From contig CAAFWT010000177.1 in assembly GCA_900766785.1 (NCBI GenBank), positions 1 to 20,347 of the forward strand: 20,347 nt of DNA, written 5' to 3'. This DNA comes from an uncultured Paraprevotella sp. GTDB lineage: Bacteria > Bacteroidota > Bacteroidia > Bacteroidales > Bacteroidaceae. Shown piece after piece: positions 1 through 6,652 of this stretch (within the stretch, counting starts at the first letter, position 1; every line of letters starts with the position of its first letter). The position numbers were made by a program, and so were the translations under genes. The notes under the pieces are model-generated. The model searched no databases. It was not told the DNA's origin and worked only from the letters and a program-made list of their open reading frames with translations.

Positions 1-33
1 AATCCGACTGTGCAAGAAAAGCCATATTTTTTT

Positions 34-88
34 GCTCACATTTGTTGGATTTTCCTCTTAGGAGTATATCTGCCACAGAGATGTGAGC
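34..88. repeat. 8-bp inverted repeat downstream of folD
   Basis: GCTCACAT at 34-41 and ATGTGAGC at 81-88 are exact reverse complements separated by 39 nt. The repeat lies beyond the folD stop, in the 154 nt at the left edge where I see no coding sequence. Neither strand has a T-run after the second arm, so it does not look like an intrinsic terminator. It could be a regulator site or a structured 3' end, or it may be chance. Confidence 0.3.
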
Positions 89-154
89 CACTGATGTGAC
101 ACCTGCCTTCCTCTGACCGAAGCCACCTCGCAGGAGAGGCTGGCAGGAAGGGAA

Positions 155-1033
155 TCAGTCGTAATATTCGTGCTTGGCAGCGGCCAGCGTGTTGAGCATG
201 AGCATACAGATGGTCATGGGCCCTACCCCACCAGGTACGGGTGAGATATACGAACAGAGAGGAGCCACGCGCTCAAAGTCAACATCTCCCGAGAGACGGA
301 ATCCGCTCTTGCGTGATGCATCGGGAACGCGTGTGGTACCTACGTCAATCACCGCTGCACCTGGCTTTACCATATCTGCCGTAAGGAATCCCGGACGGCC
401 TATGGCAGCGATGATGATGTCAGCCTGCAGGCACTCTTCCTTCAGATTGGCCGAGTGACTATGGCATACGGTCACGGTACTGTCGCCATAGGACTTCTGC
501 ATCATGAGTTGTGCCATGGGTTTGCCCACAATATTGCTACGCCCCAGGATGACACATTTGCGTCCCTGTGTGGGGACATGGTAGCGGCGAAGCAGTTCGA
601 GTATGCCTCGTGGTGTGGCACTGATGAAAGCAGGAAGTCCTATGGCCATGCGTCCCACATTGATGGGATGGAATCCGTCCACATCCTTTCTGTAGTCGAT
701 GGCTTCGATGACCTTCTGTTCGCTGATATGCTTGGGAAGAGGCAGCTGCACGATGAAGCCATCCACCTCAGGGTTCTTGTTTAGGGATTCTATCTCGGCC
801 AGAAGTTGTTGCTCGGTGATATCCTCCTCAAATCTCTTGAGTGTGCTCTCAAATCCACAGGCTTCACAGGCCAGCACCTTGTTCTTGACGTAGGTCTCGC
901 TGCCTCCGTCGTGTCCTACCAGGATGGCTGCCAAATGAGGACGTCGCATTCCCTGTGCCAGTCTTTGCTCCACTTCCTGCCTAATCTCGGCTTTGATGGC
1001 AGCAGCCGTGGCTTTCCCGTCAATGAGTTCCAT
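155..1033 (-). CDS. folD: Bifunctional methylenetetrahydrofolate dehydrogenase / methenyltetrahydrofolate cyclohydrolase FolD
   Basis: This cytoplasmic enzyme interconverts 5,10-methylene-, 5,10-methenyl- and 10-formyl-tetrahydrofolate and supplies one-carbon units for purine, fMet and thymidylate synthesis. The 292-residue product is normal length for the family. Visible motifs are YVKNK with the catalytic lysine at about residue 52, VQLPLP at 95-100, DVDGFHP with the conserved aspartate near 119, the nucleotide-binding GRSNIVGKP at 164-172, and PGGVGPMT at 267-274. The ATG at 1031-1033 is preceded by GGAG with 7 nt spacing, one of the few plausible Shine-Dalgarno sites here. It follows ffh by 33 nt in the same direction, with no Bacteroidota promoter between, so the two are probably co-transcribed. 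Confidence 0.97.
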   Translation of the reverse strand: MELIDGKATAAAIKAEIRQEVEQRLAQGMRRPHLAAILVGHDGGSETYVKNKVLACEACGFESTLKRFEEDITEQQLLAEIESLNKNPEVDGFIVQLPLPKHISEQKVIEAIDYRKDVDGFHPINVGRMAIGLPAFISATPRGILELLRRYHVPTQGRKCVILGRSNIVGKPMAQLMMQKSYGDSTVTVCHSHSANLKEECLQADIIIAAIGRPGFLTADMVKPGAAVIDVGTTRVPDASRKSGFRLSGDVDFERVAPLCSYISPVPGGVGPMTICMLMLNTLAAAKHEYYD

Positions 1034-1066
1034 ATATAGTCTCCGCTTGTTGATAAAAATCTGCTG

Positions 1067-2407
1067 TTACATTCCAGGCATGCGGCCCTTCATCATTTGT
1101 GCCATCTGTGCGATCTTGCTGTTGTTGGTCACCAGTTTCATCATCTTGCGAGTCTGGTCGAACTGTTTGATAAGTCTGTTGACCTCCTGTATGCTTGTTC
1201 CCGAACCCTTTGCGATACGGTTGCGTCGGCTGGTGTTGAGCAGTTCGGGTTTGGTGCGCTCAGCAGGTGTCATACTCTGTATGATGGCTTCGATACTCTT
1301 GAATGCATTGTCGTCGATATCCACATCCTTGATGGCCTTACCCACTCCAGGTATCATGCTTGCCAAGTCCTTCAGATTGCCCATCTTCTTGATTTGCTGT
1401 ATCTGATTGTAGAAATCGTTGAAATCAAACTGATTCTTCTGTATCTTCCTCTGCAGACGCTTGGCTTCCTCCTCGTCGAACTGTTCCTGAGCACGTTCCA
1501 CCAAAGAAACGATATCACCCATGCCCAGGATACGGTCGGCCATACGGCTGGGATGGAAGGGGTCGATAGCCTCCAGTTTCTCACCTGTTCCCACAAACTT
1601 GATGGGCTTGTTGACCACTGAGCGGATACTCAAGGCTGCACCTCCTCGGGTATCTCCGTCCAGTTTGGTAAGTACCACACCCGTATAGTCCAGCCGGTCA
1701 TTGAACTCCTTGGCAGCCACCACGGCATCCTGACCAGTCATGGCATCCACCACAAAGAGTATTTCGCCAGGCTGGGTAGCATCCTTGATCTGCTTGATCT
1801 GCTGCATGAGCTCTTCATCCACAGCCTGCCGTCCGGCGGTGTCTATGATGAGCACGTCGTGTCCCTTGGCTTTAGCCTCCTGAATGGCATTGAGTGCCAC
1901 GGGTACGGGATCCTTGGCATCGGCTTCGATGTGTACAGGCACTCCTATCTGCTCTCCCAGTACGCGCAACTGTTCCATGGCAGCAGGACGGAAGGTATCG
2001 CAGGCAGCCAGCAGAGGATTCATCTGCTTCTTCTCCTTGAGCATCTTGGCCAGTTTTCCGCTCATGGTGGTCTTACCGGCACCATTGAGTCCGGCCATAA
2101 GGATGATGGCGGGATGCCCCTTGAGACTCATGTCGGTGGTCTCCCCTCCCATGAGCAGAGCCAGTTCGTCATGCACTATCTTGACCATCAGCTGCTGTGG
2201 CTTGATGGCTGTGAGCACGTTCTGTCCCAGTGCCTTCTGCTTTACCGTGTCGGTGAATGTCTTGGCCACCTTGTAGTTCACATCGGCATCAAGGAGGGCC
2301 CTACGCACATCCTTGAGTGTCTCGGCAACGTTAATCTCGGTGATTTTTCCTTCACCTTTCAGGATCTTGAACGACCTTTCGAGGCGTTCGCTCAGATTCT
2401 CAAACAT
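1067..2407 (-). CDS. ffh: Signal recognition particle protein Ffh (SRP54)
   Basis: Ffh is the GTPase of the signal recognition particle. It binds 4.5S RNA and signal sequences of nascent membrane and secreted proteins and docks with FtsY. The 446-residue protein has the full family layout. The helical N domain is at about 1-95 (DVRRALLDADVNY at 33-45). The GTPase domain has GLNGAGKTT at 106-114, DTFRPAA at 137-143, DTAGR at 189-193 and TKLDGDTRGG at 247-256. The M domain is at about 300-446, with a methionine-rich helix and GRMPGM at the end. The P-loop reads NGAG where many Ffh proteins have QGSG, a conservative change. No TAnnTTTG promoter is visible in the 94 nt before it, so it may be transcribed from the hydrolase promoter upstream. 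The SRP RNA gene is not in this window. Confidence 0.98.
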   Translation of the reverse strand: MFENLSERLERSFKILKGEGKITEINVAETLKDVRRALLDADVNYKVAKTFTDTVKQKALGQNVLTAIKPQQLMVKIVHDELALLMGGETTDMSLKGHPAIILMAGLNGAGKTTMSGKLAKMLKEKKQMNPLLAACDTFRPAAMEQLRVLGEQIGVPVHIEADAKDPVPVALNAIQEAKAKGHDVLIIDTAGRQAVDEELMQQIKQIKDATQPGEILFVVDAMTGQDAVVAAKEFNDRLDYTGVVLTKLDGDTRGGAALSIRSVVNKPIKFVGTGEKLEAIDPFHPSRMADRILGMGDIVSLVERAQEQFDEEEAKRLQRKIQKNQFDFNDFYNQIQQIKKMGNLKDLASMIPGVGKAIKDVDIDDNAFKSIEAIIQSMTPAERTKPELLNTSRRNRIAKGSGTSIQEVNRLIKQFDQTRKMMKLVTNNSKIAQMAQMMKGRMPGM

Positions 2408-2501
2408 ATCTTATGTGTGTGTTTCTATAAAATTTCCTGTTTCAATAATGAATTCTCTCGGAATCCTGTTTCGGCAAGTATGCTTCCCTGAAGGGATGCT
2501 C

Positions 2502-3092
2502 TTACAGTCCCAACAGATTCATGACCAGAGGCATCACCTCACGGCTGAGAACATGGTCATTGAGATAATGTCCTCCATCAAAGAGGCGCATTTGCATGGG
2601 TCCGTAATGCTTACGGAATTCTGCCTGGCAGTTGACCAGCTTGTCCTGCGTGCCGAAGATACCCCACACGAGTTGCTTCTCCTGAGGAGTGATACCCTGG
2701 AAGGAGTCCTTCTCCACCTGCTTGAATTCCTGTATCATCTCCTTGTCCACCTTGAAGTCCCTGGCACCATCTTCTCTCTTGTTGCGAAACTCCACTCGTC
2801 CCATGCCTCGGAAGGTAAGGAGTCGGGCCATATGGAAAGAAGGATTGACCAGGATGCGCGGCACTCCATGTATCTGCTCAGCATACATAGCTCCCATGCT
2901 GGTGGCCACTATGAGCTGAGGGCTCAATTCCTGTGCCAACTGCTTCAGCATCTTCTGCGCCTGCAGAGGACTGGTGGGCACGTCGGGACTGATGACCTGC
3001 ACATCATGTGGATAAAGCATATTACGCATGTGAATGGCTGTCCCAGAACTTCCGGCTGAGGCAAATCCATGGATATAGAGTACTGCAGGCAT
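2502..3092 (-). CDS. YqiA/YcfP-like alpha/beta-fold hydrolase
   Basis: A small cytoplasmic serine hydrolase of 196 residues; substrate unknown. The family (UPF0227-like, related to E. coli YqiA) has esterase-like members. The likely oxyanion segment YIHGF is at residues 6-10. The nucleophile is probably Ser65 in ATSMGA, a GxSxG variant with alanine in the first position. Asp150 in FGTQDKLV and His175 in GGHYLND complete a triad in the expected order. The frame stays open for 20 more codons upstream to an ATG at 3152, but that start lies upstream of a good promoter (3122-3153). The start at 3092 places the oxyanion strand at the N terminus, as usual for this family. Just past the stop, 2482-2499 can form a short hairpin with one mismatch and no T-run, so it is at best a weak terminator. 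The gene leads the minus-strand group with ffh and folD. Confidence 0.85.
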   Translation of the reverse strand: MPAVLYIHGFASAGSSGTAIHMRNMLYPHDVQVISPDVPTSPLQAQKMLKQLAQELSPQLIVATSMGAMYAEQIHGVPRILVNPSFHMARLLTFRGMGRVEFRNKREDGARDFKVDKEMIQEFKQVEKDSFQGITPQEKQLVWGIFGTQDKLVNCQAEFRKHYGPMQMRLFDGGHYLNDHVLSREVMPLVMNLLGL

Positions 3093-3121
3093 GATATTTA
3101 CACGTCCTTTTTTTGTGCTTG

Positions 3122-3153
3122 CAAAGGTACACTTTTTCCTTTTTATGCCCAAA
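3122..3153 (-). promoter_or_regulatory. Bacteroidota sigma-ABfr-type promoter for the hydrolase gene
   Basis: On the minus strand, TTTG (3153-3150) is followed after 20 nt by TACCTTTG (3129-3122), an exact match to the known TTTG / TAnnTTTG consensus. The expected transcript start is near 3115-3118, leaving a leader of about 25 nt to the ATG at 3092. Confidence 0.8.
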
Positions 3154-3247
3154 GATTGTGTATTGCATCATGCATCTACGTGCTGTGAAGAAGTCTTAAG
3201 ACGAAAACATTTAAGTATTCTTAACATTTACAAGCGAGAATATTTAT

Positions 3248-3255
3248 TACCTTTG
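3248..3255 (+). promoter_or_regulatory. -7 element before the acidic-tailed hypothetical gene
   Basis: TACCTTTG matches the TAnnTTTG -7 consensus exactly. I do not see a TTTG or TTG at 19-21 nt upstream; the nearest T-rich stretch (TTTA at 3227-3230) is 17 nt away. The predicted leader is about 55 nt and AT-rich, ending in a run of alternating A and T just before the ATG at 3315, with no Shine-Dalgarno sequence. Confidence 0.55.
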
Positions 3256-3314
3256 CCGCCGAAAAATGACCATCATCAGAAGAACTTCTACATTACATAC
3301 ATTATATATATAAT

Positions 3315-4106
3315 ATGAGCGAAAATAACGACGCAAGAAAAAAGCCCATCATGGTGGAGTCCATACTGGACTTGAATGCCAACAACGTATGGGACTTGAG
3401 TGACTACCAGATAGGCAACCTATGGGAGCGAGACCGCAAAGAGGAGGATTTCTCGGGCAGTGAGGACAAGTTGCTCAACATCATCAGACTGGCCTTTGAT
3501 GTGGTACACTATAATGCCGACGACCCACGTGACGTACAGAAATACGAGAATGGCGGTTGGGTAAAGATATGCCATTGCAAACCCGAGCGCGGCGTGGCGG
3601 CTATACGCAGGAAGGTGATATCACGCATCTCGGACCTCAGTTATGAAAACATACGTCACATCTCGGCTCCCCTACTGCTGGAATTGCTTGAGCGTAACTT
3701 TGGTGGCGGTTGGGAATCACTCTCGCTGCAGATTAGAGACGTGATAGAGAGCGGATTTGACATCAGCACCACTCAGTTGCCCACCAGTCGCATCCATTCT
3801 CCCAATGGTACCCTGGCCAAGAAGGTGGCTCTGGGCTATGACGTGCTGGAAATACCACGTGGCACCTGGACTGAGGCTATCTTTGCCAAGAAGAAAGATC
3901 CCGTGGAGAAGATTCGTTTTGAGATGCCCGAAACTCAATATGACGAGGATGGAAACCCCATGACTGACGACGATATCCAGAATGAGGGCAACAACGACGA
4001 GCAGGACGAGCAGACGGACGACACCTTCTACAGCAGCTATGCCGCTGAAGCCGAAGCAAAGCCTGAGGACGAAGATGGCGATGCCGAAGGAATGGAGATG
4101 GAATAA
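3315..4106 (+). CDS. Conserved-looking hypothetical protein with acidic C-terminal tail
   Basis: I do not recognise a named family. The 263-residue product has no signal peptide or membrane segment and is predicted cytoplasmic. Residues 1-200 look globular: a helical segment with IIRLAFDVVHYN at 56-67, a GGWVKICHCKP stretch at 80-90, a basic helix (GVAAIRRKVISRIS, 93-106), and FGGGWESLSLQIRDVIES at 129-146. Residues from about 210 to the end are mostly Asp, Glu, Asn and Gln and are probably disordered. The ATG at 3315 has no Shine-Dalgarno sequence but sits in an AT-rich leader behind a good -7 element. It precedes the symporter gene by 62 nt in the same direction, with a stable hairpin between. 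The acidic tail could mediate binding to a basic partner, but nothing in the sequence shows a function. Confidence 0.8.
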   Translation: MSENNDARKKPIMVESILDLNANNVWDLSDYQIGNLWERDRKEEDFSGSEDKLLNIIRLAFDVVHYNADDPRDVQKYENGGWVKICHCKPERGVAAIRRKVISRISDLSYENIRHISAPLLLELLERNFGGGWESLSLQIRDVIESGFDISTTQLPTSRIHSPNGTLAKKVALGYDVLEIPRGTWTEAIFAKKKDPVEKIRFEMPETQYDEDGNPMTDDDIQNEGNNDEQDEQTDDTFYSSYAAEAEAKPEDEDGDAEGMEME

Positions 4107-4136
4107 ACTGACAGATAAACGAAGTAATAAAACAAG

Positions 4137-4158
4137 TCCCCGGGGCCGCCCTCGGGGA
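4137..4158 (+). promoter_or_regulatory. Perfect GC-rich hairpin just upstream of the symporter start
   Basis: Nine consecutive pairs (one G-U, the rest Watson-Crick) run from TCCCCGGGG at 4137-4145 to CCCTCGGGGA at 4149-4158, closing a CCGC tetraloop at 4146-4149 when the loop is drawn as four bases. The stem ends 10 nt before the symporter ATG at 4169. An A-rich stretch precedes it but only three T follow, so it resembles a weak intrinsic terminator or attenuator. It also covers the place where a Shine-Dalgarno site would lie and could limit ribosome access. Confidence 0.55.
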
Positions 4159-4168
4159 TTTCAACGTT

Positions 4169-5662
4169 ATGACTGGAACGATACTGGCCGCCTTGGCTGC
4201 GGCATATTTTCTGCTGCTCCTGCTTGTGGGGCGCCTTGTGGGAGGAAAGGGTGACAATGAGACCTTCTTCCGTGCAGGACGTCAGTCGCCTTGGTGGGCT
4301 GTTGCCTATGGAATGATAGGAGCCAGCATCAGCGGAGTCACCTTTGTGAGTGTACCAGGTATGGTAGGCAGTACACAGTTTACTTACCTGCAGACGTGTA
4401 TGGGCTTCATCCTGGGTTACGTGTTTGTGGCATGTTTCCTGTTGCCCATCTATTACCGCATGAATCTGACCAGTATCTACACCTATCTGGACAGAAGGCT
4501 CGGACTGTCAAGTTACCTCACCGGAGCATCGTTCTTCTTCCTGAGCAAACTGGCAGGTGCAAGCATACGTCTCTACCTGGTGTGTACCATCCTGCAGCGC
4601 TTCATCTTTGACGGGATGGGGGTGAACTTCATCACCACGGTCAGTCTGGTGCTCCTGCTCATCTGGCTTTACACCATGTATAGCGGCATCAAGACGATAG
4701 TGTGGACTGACTGTCTGCAGACCACCGTCCTGCTGGTGTCACTGGTTCTCATCATCACACAGGCTTGCCAGGGAATGGGAATCACCCTGGGCGAAGCCTG
4801 CAGCCGTGTATGGTCCGATCCCATGAGCAGGATATTCGACTTTGGAGACCCTCAGGGCAGACAATACTTCTGGAAACAGTTTCTGAGCGGAATCTTCATC
4901 CCCATAGTGATGACAGGACTTGACCAGGATATGATGCAGAAGAATCTTACCTGTAAGACTCTGGGGCAAAGTCGTCTGAACATGTGCATCAACGGGCTCT
5001 TCTATCTTCCTGTCAATCTGTTGTTTCTCATGTTGGGCGGGATTCTGTATCTCATGTGTACGCAGATGGGCATTACGGTACCCAAAGCAGGAGACGAACT
5101 GCTACCCATGCTGTGTTCCAGCGGTCTGCTTGGCCAGGCTGCCATGGCGTGTTTCACGGTGGGCATCGTAGCAGCAGCCTTCAGCAGCGCCGATTCCGCA
5201 CTTACCAGTCTGACCACCTGCTTCTGTGTAGACCTGGTCCGCAGGCCAGACAGTGTATGGATAAGGAGAATATCCCACTTCGGGATAGCCTGCTGTCTGC
5301 TGATGGTCATCATCATCGTGGATGCCGTGGGCAGCAGCAGTGTGATAGATGCCGTCTATACCGTGTGTGGATACACGTATGGTCCCCTGCTGGGACTCTT
5401 TGCCTTCGGCATGCTCACCCGGCGCAGGCCCCGTGCCAGTCTTGTGCCAGTGATATGTGTGACGTCACCCATGATCTGTTTCGTATTGGATTGGGCCGTG
5501 CGCACACACACTTCCTATCGGTTTGGATACGAACTGCTGATGGTCAATGGCCTACTGGTATTCCTGCTTCTATTGCTGTCTTCTGCGAAACTCAGCACAG
5601 ACAACACTGGTGGCAATGGCCACATTGAGACTGTCGGTGGTGATTCTTTCAGGAGGCCATGA
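4169..5662 (+). CDS. Sodium:solute symporter (SSS family)
   Basis: A 497-residue inner-membrane transporter that should use the sodium gradient to import a small solute. About 12-13 hydrophobic segments are visible. Family features are the first helix at residues 4-20, then FFRAGRQSPWWAVAYGMIG at about 34-51, GASISGVTFVSVPG at 51-64, and AAAFSSADSALTS near 335-347. That last region holds the conserved serines and alanines that bind sodium in this family. Substrate cannot be told from sequence: SSS members carry sugars, amino acids, sialic acid, pantothenate or vitamins. No TAnnTTTG promoter is seen in the 62 nt before it, so it is probably transcribed with the upstream hypothetical gene through the hairpin at 4137-4158. 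Its last 30 codons overlap the 3' end of the opposing methyltransferase gene; the membrane core ends just before the overlap. Confidence 0.93.
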   Translation: MTGTILAALAAAYFLLLLLVGRLVGGKGDNETFFRAGRQSPWWAVAYGMIGASISGVTFVSVPGMVGSTQFTYLQTCMGFILGYVFVACFLLPIYYRMNLTSIYTYLDRRLGLSSYLTGASFFFLSKLAGASIRLYLVCTILQRFIFDGMGVNFITTVSLVLLLIWLYTMYSGIKTIVWTDCLQTTVLLVSLVLIITQACQGMGITLGEACSRVWSDPMSRIFDFGDPQGRQYFWKQFLSGIFIPIVMTGLDQDMMQKNLTCKTLGQSRLNMCINGLFYLPVNLLFLMLGGILYLMCTQMGITVPKAGDELLPMLCSSGLLGQAAMACFTVGIVAAAFSSADSALTSLTTCFCVDLVRRPDSVWIRRISHFGIACCLLMVIIIVDAVGSSSVIDAVYTVCGYTYGPLLGLFAFGMLTRRRPRASLVPVICVTSPMICFVLDWAVRTHTSYRFGYELLMVNGLLVFLLLLLSSAKLSTDNTGGNGHIETVGGDSFRRP

Positions 5663-6325
5663 GGGAATGAGCAGGCGATGGGTAACCAACGAGCGTACTT
5701 GGGAAGAGATGCCATTGCCCTCGTTGCCCATGACAATAATGCCATGATCTCCCAGTGCTTGTGAATAAATACTCTCTCCATCAAGCAAAGTGCCCCAGAC
5801 GGGGGCTCCCGACTGCCGGATGTACTGGGGCAAATCAGTATAATGAACCCGCACTCGCGCCAGAGCACCCATGGTGGCCTGCACACACTTGGGATTATAC
5901 ACATCGGCAGTCTCATGCGAGCAGATGATGTCTCCGATGCCAAACCAGTCGGCTATACGCACGATGGTGCCCATATTACCTGGATCCTGAACTCCATCCA
6001 GAGCCAGACAAAGCTGATGCTGGGGCAAAGCAGTATCCAGATCATACTGTGGCAGTGGGAACAGAGCCAGGACCTGCTGAGGTGTGCGCAGCAAGCTGGC
6101 CTGCCTGAGCTCACTTTCGCTTACCACATCCGTTGCCAGTTTGCCGCAAAGAAGGTGTCTGTTTTCCGCAAACCAATCATCTGTTGCTGCCAAATACGCT
6201 GGCGATACAGAGCGAAGCATTTCGCCCACCAGCCGTGGTCCTTCGGCCACAAACAGTCCCTCTCGCAAGCGATGCTTGCGCATTTCAAGTGCATGGATAA
6301 GTCGTATGCGTGCCTTGCTGATCAT
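5570..6325 (-). CDS. TrmH/SpoU-family RNA 2'-O-methyltransferase
   Basis: A cytoplasmic SAM-dependent enzyme that should methylate a ribose 2'-OH in rRNA or tRNA; the target cannot be assigned. The 251-residue protein has an N-terminal SpoU substrate-binding domain (REGLFVAEGPRLVGE at 21-35) and a trefoil-knot SPOUT domain. The three SpoU motifs are present: LDGVQDPGNMGTIVR at 109-123, IIVMGNEGNGIS at 196-207, and SLNVAIATS at 232-240. The ATG at 6325 lies about 40 nt downstream of a TAnnTTTG -7 box on the minus strand, which supports it. The frame continues open upstream to 6580 (ATG at 6499 and 6580), but those starts lie upstream of that promoter. Motif 3 lies inside the 93-nt convergent overlap with the symporter gene, so both reading frames there are constrained. 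Confidence 0.92.
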   Translation of the reverse strand: MISKARIRLIHALEMRKHRLREGLFVAEGPRLVGEMLRSVSPAYLAATDDWFAENRHLLCGKLATDVVSESELRQASLLRTPQQVLALFPLPQYDLDTALPQHQLCLALDGVQDPGNMGTIVRIADWFGIGDIICSHETADVYNPKCVQATMGALARVRVHYTDLPQYIRQSGAPVWGTLLDGESIYSQALGDHGIIVMGNEGNGISSQVRSLVTHRLLIPSWPPERITTDSLNVAIATSVVCAEFRRRQQ

Positions 6326-6363
6326 TTTTTTCCCTTTGTTTGTCTTTCCTTGTTGTGTAAGGG

Positions 6364-6394
6364 CAAAGGTAGGGATTTTTGTGCTGACTGCCAA
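6364..6394 (-). promoter_or_regulatory. Promoter for the TrmH-family methyltransferase gene
   Basis: On the minus strand TTG (6394-6392) is followed after 20 nt by TACCTTTG (6371-6364), matching the Bacteroidota -33/-7 pattern. The leader to the ATG at 6325 is about 30-35 nt and purine-rich, with AAAGGG close to the start. Confidence 0.7.
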
Positions 6395-6616
6395 CAAGAG
6401 ACTCTCCCGAGAGCGCAATTCGGCCATCAGATTTCCTGTCAGTTTCGTATATATGTGTGCCAGGGAAGCCAACACCTCGCAGAAGTCTCTGCGGTCCATG
6501 ATAAGATGACGAGGGAAGCCAGACGGTGCCACAGAGAGAAGAGAATGATGTGAAAAGCAAACAGAGATACTCATCCACAAATTGCTGCGTGATGCGAAAA
6601 AGTCTTGTAGGAATGT

Positions 6617-6647
6617 TTTGCGTTACGCCCGTCTTGCACTACCTTTG
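6617..6647 (+). promoter_or_regulatory. tamL promoter overlapping the start codon region
   Basis: TTTG at 6617-6620, 19 nt, then TACCTTTG at 6640-6647: a full consensus match. The -7 box ends only 5 nt before the ATG at 6653, so the expected transcript start is at or within a few bases of the start codon and the mRNA would be leaderless or nearly so. Confidence 0.75.
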
Positions 6648-6652
6648 CAGAA

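Larger units (their letters stand above)
6326..6652. other. Divergent intergenic region between methyltransferase and tamL
   Basis: These 327 nt hold two divergent promoters: one for the methyltransferase (minus, 6364-6394) and one for tamL (plus, 6617-6647). The roughly 220 nt between them contain no RNA gene, hairpin with T-run or repeat that I can see. Several frames are open here. The most notable is a minus-strand extension of the methyltransferase frame, with ATG at 6499 giving 58 extra residues (beginning MDRRDFCEVLASLAHIY). I judge it non-coding but not certainly so. Confidence 0.5.

Noticed and set aside
2482..2499. Short hairpin after the hydrolase stop as a terminator
   Set aside because: The stem is short with a mismatch and no T-run follows on the minus strand.
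3093..3152. Upstream ATG (3152) extending the YqiA-like hydrolase by 20 residues
   Set aside because: It lies upstream of a consensus minus-strand promoter at 3122-3153, and the family starts right at the YIHGF strand.
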